Origin: Lachnospiraceae bacterium
Lineage (GTDB): Bacteria > Bacillota > Clostridia > Lachnospirales > Lachnospiraceae
DNA length: 34,059 nucleotides
Reading direction: 5' to 3'
Assembly: GCA_016290905.1 (NCBI GenBank)
Contig: JAEEVO010000023.1
Coordinates: 1-34,059, forward strand
Below the pieces are notes generated by a model that made no database searches, was not told where the DNA came from, and saw only the letters and a program-made list of their open reading frames with translations. Each line of letters opens with the position of its first letter. The stretch's first letter is position 1. A program made the translations under genes and the position numbers. Positions 14,313-22,854 of the stretch are shown here, in pieces.

Positions 14313-16001
14313 GTGTCAGTAAGTGTTATAGATGCCGGTTTGCTGAAGAAGATGTTCATTGGAGCAGCAGCAAATCTGGAATCACAGAAAGAGATCATAA
14401 ACGAGCTTAATGTTTTCCCTGTACCGGACGGTGATACGGGAACAAACATGACTATGACTATCATGTCCGCTGTGAGTGAGGTTAACGCTCTCGAGGATCC
14501 CTCGATGGAAGAGCTTGCAAAGGCTATATCCAGCGGATCCTTAAGGGGAGCAAGAGGTAACTCCGGCGTTATACTTTCCCAGCTTTTAAGAGGTTTTACA
14601 AAGGTTATCAAAACTGTCGATGTCATAGATATCGAGACTGCCGCAAACGCATTCCAGAAGGCGGTTGAGACGGCTTACAAGGCAGTTATGAAGCCCAAGG
14701 AAGGCACCATACTTACGGTTGCCAAGGGCGGAGCTGACAAGGCCATGGAGCTTCTCGGTACTACGGATGATTTTGTGGTATTCGGTGAAAAGGTCATCAA
14801 CTATATGGCAGAGGTCCTTGAATACACACCCGAGCTTCTTCCTGTATTAAAGGAAGCGGGAGTTGTTGACTCGGGCGGAACAGGTCTTTTGGAGGTAATG
14901 AAGGGCGCATTTGCAGTTATGTGCGGTAAAAAGCTTGAGGTTAAGACTCCGGAGCCCGTAAAGAAACAGGAAGTAAAGGTAGTAAATACAGAAGATATAT
15001 CTACATCAGACATAAAGTTCGGATATTGTACAGAGTTCATCATCTTACTTGACAATGAGTTCACGGAGCTTGATGAGACAGAGTTCAAGGCGTACTTAGA
15101 GTCAATAGGTGATTCCATCGTATGCGTTGCGGATGACGAGGTAGTCAAGGTTCATGTCCATACAAACGATCCCGGACTTGCCATCCAGAAGGCACTTACC
15201 TTCGGACAGCTGACCAGGATGAAGATCGACAATATGCGTGAAGAGCATAACGAGAAGCTCGGTCTTGAGGCAGAAAAGGCAGAGGCTGTAAAATCCGGTG
15301 CTATAAAGGCGGCAGCAGTTAAGCCCGCAGCACTTCCTCCGAAGGAGAACGGATTCATCGCAGTTTCCGTAGGTGACGGCATAAACGAGATATTCAAGGG
15401 TCTCGGGGTTGACTACATCATTGAGGGCGGTCAGACCATGAACCCGAGCACCGAGGATATGCTCAACGCCATAGCTCAGGTTAACGCAAATAACATATTC
15501 ATTTTCCCGAATAACAAGAACATCATCCTTGCCGCAGATCAGGCAAAGGCCATGACAAATGACAAGAACATCATCGTCATCCCCTCAAAGACTGTTCCTC
15601 AGGGTATAGCAGCCATTATCAACTTCGTTTCCGGTAAGAGCATTGAGGAGAACGAGGCTTCAATGAAGGAGGCAATGGAGAGGATAAAGACCGGTTCCGT
15701 TACATATGCTGTAAGGGATACAAAGATTGACGGGCTTGAGATCAAGAACGGCGACTTTATGGGTCTTGACGATCACTCCATAAAGAGTACCGGCGCCGAT
15801 ATAAGTGAAGTTACGATAGAGCTTATAAAGTCCATGATAGAAGAGGACAGCGAGCTTATAAGTATCTACTACGGAGCCGATGCCGATGAGGAGTCTGCTA
15901 ACGCCATAGCGGATAAGCTTATGGAAGAGTATGATTACCTTGATGTCGAGGTACATTCCGGAAACCAGCCGGTATATTATTACATCATTTCTGTAGAATA
16001 A
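14313..16001 (+). CDS. fakA: fatty acid kinase catalytic subunit (YloV/FakA), DhaL-type
   Basis: Phosphorylates FakB-bound fatty acids for phospholipid synthesis. The N-terminal DAK2/DhaL kinase domain has the Mg-ATP loop PVPDGDTGTNM (residues 36-46; Asp39 and Asp41 bind metal) and the SLRGARGNSGVI stretch. The middle FakB-interaction region follows, with cysteine at KFGYCTEF and VHVHTNDPG. An Ala/Lys-rich linker (about 312-340) leads to the DAK1-like C-terminal domain. Length 562 is usual. GTG 14313 is chosen since GGAGG stands at 14299-14303; the upstream in-frame TTG lies inside the asp23 stop region. No FakB gene lies in the window. A hairpin terminator follows. Confidence 0.92.
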   Translation: MSVSVIDAGLLKKMFIGAAANLESQKEIINELNVFPVPDGDTGTNMTMTIMSAVSEVNALEDPSMEELAKAISSGSLRGARGNSGVILSQLLRGFTKVIKTVDVIDIETAANAFQKAVETAYKAVMKPKEGTILTVAKGGADKAMELLGTTDDFVVFGEKVINYMAEVLEYTPELLPVLKEAGVVDSGGTGLLEVMKGAFAVMCGKKLEVKTPEPVKKQEVKVVNTEDISTSDIKFGYCTEFIILLDNEFTELDETEFKAYLESIGDSIVCVADDEVVKVHVHTNDPGLAIQKALTFGQLTRMKIDNMREEHNEKLGLEAEKAEAVKSGAIKAAAVKPAALPPKENGFIAVSVGDGINEIFKGLGVDYIIEGGQTMNPSTEDMLNAIAQVNANNIFIFPNNKNIILAADQAKAMTNDKNIIVIPSKTVPQGIAAIINFVSGKSIEENEASMKEAMERIKTGSVTYAVRDTKIDGLEIKNGDFMGLDDHSIKSTGADISEVTIELIKSMIEEDSELISIYYGADADEESANAIADKLMEEYDYLDVEVHSGNQPVYYYIISVE

Positions 16002-16013
16002 TATTTGAATTTG

Positions 16014-16046
16014 AGAAAGACAGGGAACGAATCTCTGTCTTTTTTG
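16014..16046 (+). terminator. intrinsic terminator after fakA
   Basis: AAAGACAG (16016-16023) pairs with CTGTCTTT (16035-16042), with a further G-T and G-C pair inside, followed by a T run. It starts 14 bases after the fakA stop. Confidence 0.88.
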
Positions 16047-16068
16047 TATGTCATTCTGAAAAATTAGT

Positions 16069-16132
16069 GTCATTCTGAGCGAAGCGAAGAATCTTTTTGC
16101 AAAAAGGATCCTTCGCTGACGCTCAGGATGAC
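16069..16132. repeat. long hairpin repeat, family A copy 1
   Basis: Arms 16069-16093 and 16107-16132 are almost perfect inverted copies (outer 13 bases GTCATTCTGAGCG against CGCTCAGGATGAC, one difference). They enclose TTTTTGCAAAAA, so the whole 64 bases folds as one hairpin. A partial extra copy of the outer bases begins at 16050. Related single or degenerate copies lie at 28567 and 33222. The form is that of a MITE-like dispersed repeat. Confidence 0.8.
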
Positions 16133-16153
16133 AAAACAAGAGTTATGGAAAAC

Positions 16154-16187
16154 TTCGCTGACAGCTTCCCCCAAGGGGGAAGCCTTA
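16154..16187. repeat. family B repeat, partial copy
   Basis: CTTCGCTGACAG followed by a perfect palindrome, GCTTCCCCC/GGGGGAAGC with centre AA (16164-16183), then CTTAA. It matches the outer half of the terminal repeats of the DUF559 element at 29513-30011. No T tract follows, so it is not read as a terminator. Confidence 0.7.
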
Positions 16188-16230
16188 ACTCAGTTACAAC
16201 GAGGTGAATTTTTAAAAAATTTCAACAAAA

Positions 16231-16273
16231 TTAGCACTCACCACTTGACAGTGCTAACAATTTGTGATATAAC
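16231..16273 (+). promoter_or_regulatory. clpB: CIRCE operator and clpB promoter (HrcA-controlled)
   Basis: TTAGCACTC at 16231-16239, 9 bases, then CAGTGCTAA at 16249-16257: a CIRCE element with a single departure from the GAGTGCTAA half. The promoter TTGACA (16245-16250), 17 bases, TATAAC (16268-16273) runs through it, so HrcA bound here would cover the -35. This predicts heat-shock induction of clpB. Confidence 0.9.
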
Positions 16274-16305
16274 ATCCTTAGAAAGCCGGAACAGGATGTT
16301 TTTTT
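16271..16305 (+). terminator. terminator-like hairpin across the clpB start site
   Basis: AACATCCT (16271-16278) pairs with AGGATGTT (16293-16300), then seven T. The left arm overlaps the -10, so transcripts from the clpB promoter lack it, but RNA reading in from upstream would form it. It may insulate clpB from upstream transcription. Confidence 0.5.
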
Positions 16306-16349
16306 AATGCGGTTTTGGCTTAAGATCTCTACAGAAAGCAGGTGAGTTC

Positions 16350-18935
16350 ATGAATATTAACAAGTTTACACAAAAGTCGATCGAGACTTTACAGCTTTGT
16401 GAGAAGCTGGCATCGGATTACGGGAATTCGGAGATAGATCAGGAGCATCTTGCGATGGCGCTTGTTTCTATTGATGAAAGCCTGATAGCCGGTCTTATCG
16501 AAAGGATGGGACTGGACATAAATGCGTACAAGTCGGAAGTCGAAGCACTTCTGAACAAAAAGGTAAAAGTATCCGGAAACGTACAGGTGGGAGTAACCAG
16601 GGTATTGAACCAGGTACTCACGGGAGCAGAAGACGAAGCCAAAGCAATGGGAGACTCCTATGTATCCGTTGAGCATCTTTTCCTCCGCCTGATAAAGGAA
16701 GCAACCGGAGACCTGAAGAAGCTCTTTAAGGACAGCGGCATCAACAGGGAAAGCTTTTTAAAGGTACTGTCACAGGTAAGGGGCAATCAGACCGTGCAGA
16801 CCGATAACCCCGAAGCAACCTACGATACATTGAAGAAATACGGCACGGACCTTGTCGAACGTGCAAAGGAAGGCAAGCTCGATCCTGTTATCGGAAGGGA
16901 CAGCGAGATAAGGAACGTTATCCGTATCCTTTCACGTAAGACAAAAAACAACCCTGTGCTCATCGGTGAGCCCGGTGTCGGTAAAACAGCGGTAGTCGAA
17001 GGACTGGCCCAGCGTATCGTTGCGCAGGATGTTCCCGAGACACTAAAGGATAAGACTATATTTGCACTCGATATGGGCGCACTTGTCGCAGGTGCGAAGT
17101 ACAGGGGCGAGTTTGAGGAAAGACTTAAGGCAGTCCTTGATGAGGTCAAGAAATCCGACGGAAGGATCATACTGTTTATCGATGAGATACATACAATAGT
17201 CGGCGCAGGAGCATCAGAAGGCTCCATGGATGCCGGAAACATGCTTAAGCCCATGCTTGCAAGGGGCGAGCTGCACTGTATCGGAGCGACAACACTTGAC
17301 GAGCACAGAAAGTATATTGAAAAGGATGCGGCACTTGAGCGTCGTTTCCAGCCCGTTATGGTCGATCAGCCGACGGTTGAGGATACTATATCAATACTCC
17401 GTGGCATAAAGGACAGATATGAGCTGTTCCACGGCGTAAAGATATCAGACTCTGCGCTTGTAGCCGCTGCAGTACTTTCGGACAGATATATCTCGGACAG
17501 ATACCTGCCCGATAAAGCCATCGACCTTGTGGATGAGGCATGCGCCATGATAAAGACGGAGCTTGATTCCATGCCCGCAGAGCTTGATGAACAGAGACGT
17601 AAGATCATGCAGCTTGAAATAGAGGAAGCGGCTTTAAAGAAAGAGGATGATTCCTTAAGCAAGGAGCGTCTTGAAACGCTCAGAGGTGAACTGCAGAGAC
17701 AGCGTGAAGAGTTCATGCAGCTTAAGACCAAGTGGGAGAATGAGAAGAGCGAGGTAGACAAGGTTACAAAGGTAAAAGAAGAGATAGACGCCATAAACCG
17801 CGATATAGCACAGGCGGAGCGTGAGTATAACCTTGAAAAGGCCGCAGAGCTTAAATACGGAAAACTGCCCGAGCTTCAGAAAACCTTAAAGGAGCTAGAG
17901 CTTGCAAAGAACGGCAGGGAAAACGAGCTTGTACACGAGTCCGTAGAAGAGGACGAGATAGCAAGGATCATATCGAGATGGACGGGCATACCCGTATCAA
18001 AGCTTTCGGAAACTGAAAGGCAGAAAACCTTAAAGCTTGATGAACAGCTCCATAAACGTGTTATCGGACAGGATGATGCGGTTGAGAAAGTAACAGAAGC
18101 CATCATCCGTTCAAAAGCCGGCATAAAGGATCCTTCAAAGCCCATCGGTTCATTCCTTTTCTTAGGACCTACGGGTGTCGGTAAGACTGAGCTTGCAAAA
18201 GCCCTTGCAGAGAGCCTGTTTGACGATGAGAGCAATATTGTCAGGATAGATATGAGCGAATACATGGAGAAATTCTCCGTATCGCGTCTTATCGGAGCGC
18301 CTCCCGGATATGTCGGATATGACGAGGGCGGACAGCTTACTGAGGCAGTAAGGAGAAAGCCTTACAGTGTAGTACTTTTCGATGAGATAGAAAAAGCACA
18401 TCCCGATGTGTTCAATATTTTGCTGCAGTGCCTGGATGACGGACGTATAACCGACTCCTTCGGAAAGACGGTTGATTTCAAGAACACGATAATCATCCTG
18501 ACCTCCAATATAGGTTCTCAGTATCTTCTTGACGGCATAAAGGAAAACGGCGAGATAAGCGAAGAGGCAGAAAAAATGGTAATGGATGAGCTTCGTAGTT
18601 CGTTCAGGCCCGAGTTCCTGAACCGTCTTGATGAGATCATATGCTTTAAGCCTCTTAACAGGAATAACATATCATCCATCGTCGGACTGCTGGTAAAGGA
18701 TATCAACAGAAGACTTGCCGACAGGGAGCTTGCGGTTGAACTGACGGACGAGGCCTGCGCTTTTGTTGCCGAGAACGGCTTTGATCCCGTATACGGCGCA
18801 AGACCTTTAAAGCGTTATATCCAGAAGAACGTTGAAACTCTTGCCGCACGGCTTATACTTGAAGGCGAAGCCGGCAGAGGCGATACCATACTTATAGATG
18901 TTGAAAACGGAGCCTTAAAAGCCCGCAGAAAATAA
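16350..18935 (+). CDS. clpB: ClpB-type AAA+ disaggregase
   Basis: A heat-shock chaperone that pulls proteins out of aggregates with DnaK; cytoplasmic hexamer. It has the Clp N-terminal repeat domain (1-150), AAA-1 with Walker A GEPGVGKT near residue 205 and Walker B 'LFIDEIHT', the long coiled-coil middle domain (about 400-525, Glu/Lys/Arg-rich) that marks ClpB, AAA-2 with Walker A GPTGVGKT near 606, and a C-terminal D2-small domain ending '[10 protein letters not shown]'. No ClpP-docking IGF/IGL loop is apparent, fitting ClpB rather than ClpA/C. Length 861 is normal. AGGTGAG precedes the ATG. The CIRCE element upstream puts it under HrcA. Confidence 0.96.
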   Translation: MNINKFTQKSIETLQLCEKLASDYGNSEIDQEHLAMALVSIDESLIAGLIERMGLDINAYKSEVEALLNKKVKVSGNVQVGVTRVLNQVLTGAEDEAKAMGDSYVSVEHLFLRLIKEATGDLKKLFKDSGINRESFLKVLSQVRGNQTVQTDNPEATYDTLKKYGTDLVERAKEGKLDPVIGRDSEIRNVIRILSRKTKNNPVLIGEPGVGKTAVVEGLAQRIVAQDVPETLKDKTIFALDMGALVAGAKYRGEFEERLKAVLDEVKKSDGRIILFIDEIHTIVGAGASEGSMDAGNMLKPMLARGELHCIGATTLDEHRKYIEKDAALERRFQPVMVDQPTVEDTISILRGIKDRYELFHGVKISDSALVAAAVLSDRYISDRYLPDKAIDLVDEACAMIKTELDSMPAELDEQRRKIMQLEIEEAALKKEDDSLSKERLETLRGELQRQREEFMQLKTKWENEKSEVDKVTKVKEEIDAINRDIAQAEREYNLEKAAELKYGKLPELQKTLKELELAKNGRENELVHESVEEDEIARIISRWTGIPVSKLSETERQKTLKLDEQLHKRVIGQDDAVEKVTEAIIRSKAGIKDPSKPIGSFLFLGPTGVGKTELAKALAESLFDDESNIVRIDMSEYMEKFSVSRLIGAPPGYVGYDEGGQLTEAVRRKPYSVVLFDEIEKAHPDVFNILLQCLDDGRITDSFGKTVDFKNTIIILTSNIGSQYLLDGIKENGEISEEAEKMVMDELRSSFRPEFLNRLDEIICFKPLNRNNISSIVGLLVKDINRRLADRELAVELTDEACAFVAENGFDPVYGARPLKRYIQKNVETLAARLILEGEAGRGDTILIDVENGALKARRK

Positions 18936-18980
18936 AAACAGGTTAAAACAGACGTATTCACATGACGGGAAGGAAAAGAT

Positions 18981-19682
18981 ATGCGGATTGCGGTTTGCGA
19001 TGATGAAGAGAGATTCCTTGACGATATCAGGGAACACATCTATGCGTTATATAACAGCCTGGATGTCGTAGTCGACTGCTTCAAAGGCGGTAAGAGCCTG
19101 ATAAAGGCATTTGAAAAACAGGGCTACGACATCGCATTTCTTGATATAGAGATGCCTGAGATGGACGGGATAACACTGGCTCGGAAGCTGAGGGAGCTCA
19201 GCCGCGATCTTAATATCGTTTTCCTTACCGGTCATGTTGAGTATGCTCTGGAAGGATATGAAGTAAATGCGTTAAGGTACTTGACAAAGCCGGTCAGGGA
19301 GGATAAGCTAAAGGAAGTATTAAGATATGTTTCGGGCAAGCTGACAGGCGGCAGGCGCATAAAGGTAAGGCTTGACGGCGAAGATACCTTCATAGATGTC
19401 GGCGACATCATATATCTTGAGGCACAGAACCAGTATATCATGATATATACCAGAAACGGCGATTTCCTGGTACGTTACAATATTTCCGATTATGAGAACG
19501 AGCTGTCAAAAGACGGTTTCTTCAGGACACACAGAAGCTATCTTGTCTCTCTTTCAAAGGTAAAGAAGATAGGAAAGGCAGAGGTGGTCATGGAAGGCGG
19601 GAAAACGGTACCGGTAAGCAGAAGCTGCATAAAGCCGTTGAAGGAAGCACTTTACGCATATATAGAATCATCGGCTTTTTAA
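18981..19682 (+). CDS. LytTR-family response regulator
   Basis: A two-component regulator of the AgrA/NatR kind. The receiver domain (1-120) shows the acidic pocket CDDEE (6-10), the phospho-acceptor Asp55 in FLDIEMPEMDG, and the conserved Lys in TKPV. A LytTR DNA-binding domain (about 135-233) has the family pattern 'IIYLEAQNQYIMIYT' and 'FFRTHRSYLVSL'. GGGAAGGAAAAG precedes the ATG. The kinase gene follows after 28 bases. Target genes are probably the exporter genes downstream, by analogy with natKR-natAB (inference). Confidence 0.93.
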   Translation: MRIAVCDDEERFLDDIREHIYALYNSLDVVVDCFKGGKSLIKAFEKQGYDIAFLDIEMPEMDGITLARKLRELSRDLNIVFLTGHVEYALEGYEVNALRYLTKPVREDKLKEVLRYVSGKLTGGRRIKVRLDGEDTFIDVGDIIYLEAQNQYIMIYTRNGDFLVRYNISDYENELSKDGFFRTHRSYLVSLSKVKKIGKAEVVMEGGKTVPVSRSCIKPLKEALYAYIESSAF

Positions 19683-19710
19683 CCCGGGCAGGGCGCACTT
19701 TAGGGGCAAC

Positions 19711-21156
19711 ATGAATACTATAGAGACTTATACATGGGGACAGCTCTTATATAACGAATTGTTCAATTTGTTAAGCTGTATTTCGATGGCTTTCAACATT
19801 TTGAACGTTGTGCTGATAAGAAACTGTTTCCTTGGCGGAAGACTGAAATTCACAAAAAAAACCATATACAGGGCGATGTCGATAGTCCCCCTGTTCTTTT
19901 TGTATTTCCTTGTCGGGGCGGTGATAACCCTGATCGAGAACGGGTGGGATTTCTCTGCCGATATACAGGTGGATACTTCAATCAATATCTGGCCCTATGT
20001 GGTAAGGCTCCTTGTATTTGCCGTTGTATTTTTCACTTCATTTGAGGTATATGAAAAGTACAGATTCCTTCATTCGCTGGGACTGTACCTTGCAGTGGTT
20101 TTGATCGAGTTTTATTTCCAGAATCTGATACTATATATCATGACATATTTTTCCGATAATATGTCAGATACAGCATACAGGTTATCAGACATGCAATTGG
20201 GGGATAATCTTGTATATACTTTCCTTGTGTTGTACTTCGTCATTATATTCGGTATTTTCCTGCTTATGTATTACGGTTTCCATAAACACCACGTATCCAT
20301 TTACATATCATGGGGATACAGGATTTTCTTTATCGTATGGGTACTTGTCATAGGTATATTCCCTATGATCCCCATCGTGCAGGAAAGCGAAGAGCTTATG
20401 TACAGACTGATGAGATACGGGATAGGGATAATGATCCCGCTGCTTGTCATCGGTGTTCCGTTGTTCATAATCGCGGTTGTGTCCAGACGTCTGACTGCTG
20501 AAAAGAACGAGCATCAGGAGGAATATATCAATTCTGAGCTTGAGTATATCAACCAATACAAGAAGAATCAGAGTGAAACAAGAGCTTTCAGACATGATAT
20601 GGTAAATAACCTATCATTGCTCTCGATGCTCATGGAAAACGGCAGGAGTGAAGAGGCCAAGGATCATCTTGATTCTCTTTTGGGGAGTATAAAGGCACTT
20701 TCGCCCAAATACAGCACCGGAGATGAAATGCTTGACTGCATAGTTACTATGAAGGCTTCGGTCATGGAGGAAAAAGGGATTTCCTTTGAGCTTGAAGGTG
20801 TTGCCGACGGTGGACTTAAGATGAAACCGGTTGAGCTCTGCTCGCTGTTTGCAAATGCTCTTGACAATGCGATAGATGCATGTGAAAAGGTTACGGATGA
20901 AAAGAGGATCAGCTTTAAAATAAAGAGAACGGAAGCCTTCTTTAACATAAGGATTGAGAATACATATGCTCCGTCCGGTGCCCGTATGGATGGGAGCTTC
21001 CTCGAGGAAGGCGAGAATTTTACTTCGAAGGAGAACAAAAACCTGCACGGTTACGGGCTTAGGAATATGAAGCAGATTGTTTCAAGCTATAACGGTATGC
21101 TGAAGATTGAGACCTCGGATTCAATCTTTAAGCTTACCATTAATATACCGAGGTGA
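19711..21156 (+). CDS. GHKL sensor histidine kinase, AgrC/NatK-like
   Basis: The membrane partner of the regulator above. The N-terminal half (about 1-270) has around six hydrophobic segments. A short linker leads to the phosphorylation site FRHDMVNNL with His295 and the GHKL ATPase domain: N box 'LFANALDNAIDAC' and a G box 'NLHGYGLRNMKQIV'. There is no periplasmic sensor domain of note, so the signal is probably sensed within the membrane, as in AgrC-like kinases. AGGGGC is the only ribosome site candidate before ATG. The gene order, regulator then kinase, is the reverse of agrCA. After its stop lies a repeat and a new regulatory region. Confidence 0.9.
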   Translation: MNTIETYTWGQLLYNELFNLLSCISMAFNILNVVLIRNCFLGGRLKFTKKTIYRAMSIVPLFFLYFLVGAVITLIENGWDFSADIQVDTSINIWPYVVRLLVFAVVFFTSFEVYEKYRFLHSLGLYLAVVLIEFYFQNLILYIMTYFSDNMSDTAYRLSDMQLGDNLVYTFLVLYFVIIFGIFLLMYYGFHKHHVSIYISWGYRIFFIVWVLVIGIFPMIPIVQESEELMYRLMRYGIGIMIPLLVIGVPLFIIAVVSRRLTAEKNEHQEEYINSELEYINQYKKNQSETRAFRHDMVNNLSLLSMLMENGRSEEAKDHLDSLLGSIKALSPKYSTGDEMLDCIVTMKASVMEEKGISFELEGVADGGLKMKPVELCSLFANALDNAIDACEKVTDEKRISFKIKRTEAFFNIRIENTYAPSGARMDGSFLEEGENFTSKENKNLHGYGLRNMKQIVSSYNGMLKIETSDSIFKLTINIPR

Positions 21157-21185
21157 GACTTATAATGGGCAACGAAATTTAGATC

Positions 21186-21238
21186 ACACCTCATCCGGCT
21201 GCGTTGCAGCCACCTTCCCCTCGAGGGGAAGGCTTAAT
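21186..21238. repeat. family B repeat, solo copy
   Basis: About 51 bases in the orientation of the right end of the DUF559 element: CACCTCATC, then a 6-base hairpin (GGCTGC/GCAGCC, 21197-21211), then a perfect 20-base palindrome at 21213-21232, then CTTAA. It has the same two-hairpin layout as the terminal repeats at 29513-29564 but no gene attached. Confidence 0.75.
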
Positions 21239-21328
21239 GGGGGAAGAGAAAGACCTCAATTTGCAGTTTGCGACAAAAAACGTGCAATTCACAACAGAAT
21301 TTAAGCAAATATTCTTCAGTTAGTATAT

Positions 21329-21358
21329 AACATACACTGTCAACAGGCAGTGTATGTT
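21329..21358. promoter_or_regulatory. 11-base perfect inverted repeat, candidate operator
   Basis: AACATACACTG (21329-21339) and CAGTGTATGTT (21348-21358) flank an 8-base centre, 26 bases before the next gene. TATAAC at 21326-21331 could be a -10 just touching it, though no good -35 is seen. A dimeric regulator site or an RNA hairpin are both possible. A lone TCAGTTAGT (21316-21324), which fits the LytTR half-site pattern, sits just upstream. Confidence 0.45.
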
Positions 21359-21383
21359 TGCACGTTAGGGCAGAGAAAAGAAG

Positions 21384-21944
21384 GTGATATTTATATTAGC
21401 TGAAACTTATGCAAAGGGCTGTAAGATCTGCTGTGTCAAAGAAAAAAAGCTTGATGATGTGTTTAAGGATGAAAGCTTTCCTTTCCCTGAAAATAAGGAA
21501 GAACTGAAAGAGGAATGCCGGGAGTATCTGAAGAAAAAAGGAGTTGTGTATTCGGTACATTTCAAAAAGAAGCTTATCGGACTGTATGTGTTTAAGTGCG
21601 AGAACCTCGATCTGATACTGGTACATAAGATTTCCTATAATATGGAAGATATTGTCAGGGCGGAGGTTGAAAAACACATAAAGCTGCTGATACACACCAG
21701 GGTAGTGAACAGAGGCTTTGACAGAGCGGTATGGGAGAATGAAACGATCGAGAGGGATTATGTAAAACAGAATCCTGCGCCGATAATACTGTTTCTTGTT
21801 TTATCAATAGTAAACGTTATCATACTGGTAGCAAATCTCTATTTTGAAAACAAAGCGGTAACCGCAGTGGTATCAACAATTTCCGCGATAGCGATAATTA
21901 TTGTATCGATAGTGTACTACAGGAAGTATTATAACAGTAAGTAG
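21384..21944 (+). CDS. two-TM membrane protein of unknown function
   Basis: Not recognised. 186 residues: a soluble Lys/Glu-rich part with an early CKICC cluster (residues 13-17), then two membrane segments near residues 131-153 (PIILFLVLSIVNVIILVANL) and 160-180 (VVSTISAIAIIIVSIVYY), and a short basic tail. The soluble part is probably cytoplasmic. No ATG opens this frame; GTG 21384 behind GAGAAAAGAAG is the best start, which is not certain. It stands between the two-component genes and the ABC exporter, 70 bases ahead of the latter, so it may be an accessory part of that system. Confidence 0.65.
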   Translation: MIFILAETYAKGCKICCVKEKKLDDVFKDESFPFPENKEELKEECREYLKKKGVVYSVHFKKKLIGLYVFKCENLDLILVHKISYNMEDIVRAEVEKHIKLLIHTRVVNRGFDRAVWENETIERDYVKQNPAPIILFLVLSIVNVIILVANLYFENKAVTAVVSTISAIAIIIVSIVYYRKYYNSK

Positions 21945-22014
21945 ATTTTGCGGCAGCCCCCATGTACGGGACGCCGTCAAATATAAACGGAATTTATTAC
22001 AGGAGGACAAATAA

Positions 22015-22791
22015 GTGATACAGATTAACGAACTCACAAAGATTTACAAGCTTACCGCAAAAAAGATGCAGGAGCTTAAAACCAAGGAGAACACGAAGAT
22101 AGCGGTTAACAACATATCCTTAGTGGCAAAACCCGGTGAGATCTACGGGCTCCTCGGAACAAACGGCGCCGGGAAGACCACCACTTTAAGATGTGTTGCT
22201 ACGCTTCTTAAGCCTACGAAGGGTCAGATAAGCGTATGCGGTTATGACACTGTCAAGGACGGACAGAAGGTACGTGACAGCATCGCATTTCTTACAAATG
22301 AGATAAAGCTCGACCCGAATTTCTCCGCAGACTATATGTTCAAATTCTTCGGAAGGCTTCACGGTATGAGCGAGGAACAGATTGTTGCAAGAAGAGAAGA
22401 ACTGTTCAACGTATTCGGCATAAACGATTTTAAAAATAAGAAGATCGAAGAGCTTTCAACCGGTATGAAGCAGAAGGCAGCGATCGCCGTAAGCCTTGTT
22501 CACGATCCCGAAGTTGTCATTTTCGATGAGCCTACATCAGGTCTTGACATAGTTACCGCAAGAAATGTAACGGACTATCTTAAATTCTTAAGGGATCAGG
22601 GAAAGACAGTCATAGTTTCAACCCATATCATGAGTGAGGCAGAAAAACTGAGCGATCGTATCGGAGTTATAATTAACGGTAATAAGGTTGCTGAGGGAAC
22701 CTTAAGTGAGATCATTTCACAGAATGAGGCTGAGGATCTTGAGGATGCATTCTTCAGGCTTTACAGCAAGCATAATCCGGAAGGAAAATAA
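22015..22791 (+). CDS. ABC transporter ATPase, NatA-like
   Basis: The ATP-binding subunit of an ABC-2 type exporter. Walker A GTNGAGKTTT (about 48-57), signature LSTGMKQK (residues 151-158), Walker B 'VVIFDEPTSGLD', and the switch histidine in IVSTHIMSEAEKL are all intact. Length 258 and the insertion of basic residues near the N terminus fit NatA-type proteins. GTG 22015 follows AGGAGG (22001-22006) by 8 bases. Its permease gene follows 63 bases later. NatA/NatB of Bacillus export sodium; whether this pair exports Na+, a peptide or a drug cannot be decided here. Confidence 0.93.
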   Translation: MIQINELTKIYKLTAKKMQELKTKENTKIAVNNISLVAKPGEIYGLLGTNGAGKTTTLRCVATLLKPTKGQISVCGYDTVKDGQKVRDSIAFLTNEIKLDPNFSADYMFKFFGRLHGMSEEQIVARREELFNVFGINDFKNKKIEELSTGMKQKAAIAVSLVHDPEVVIFDEPTSGLDIVTARNVTDYLKFLRDQGKTVIVSTHIMSEAEKLSDRIGVIINGNKVAEGTLSEIISQNEAEDLEDAFFRLYSKHNPEGK

Positions 22792-22854
22792 TTTTCCGGT
22801 AACTAAAAAAGATAATAAAGAGAAAATCTGATTGCTTAATAAACGGAGGAAAAA

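Noticed and set aside
16164-16183. Family B palindrome as an intrinsic terminator
   Set aside because: No T tract follows, the same unit recurs elsewhere as a repeat, and a proper terminator is already present at 16014-16046.
16271-16305. Hairpin as an attenuator of clpB
   Set aside because: Its left arm lies in the -10 and just before the start site, so clpB transcripts would not contain it.
21107-21304. 65-codon plus-strand ORF
   Set aside because: Starts inside the kinase gene in another frame and runs through a family B repeat.
21316-21324. TCAGTTAGT as a LytTR binding site
   Set aside because: Fits the half-site pattern, but no second copy at the usual one-turn or two-turn distance; too short alone.
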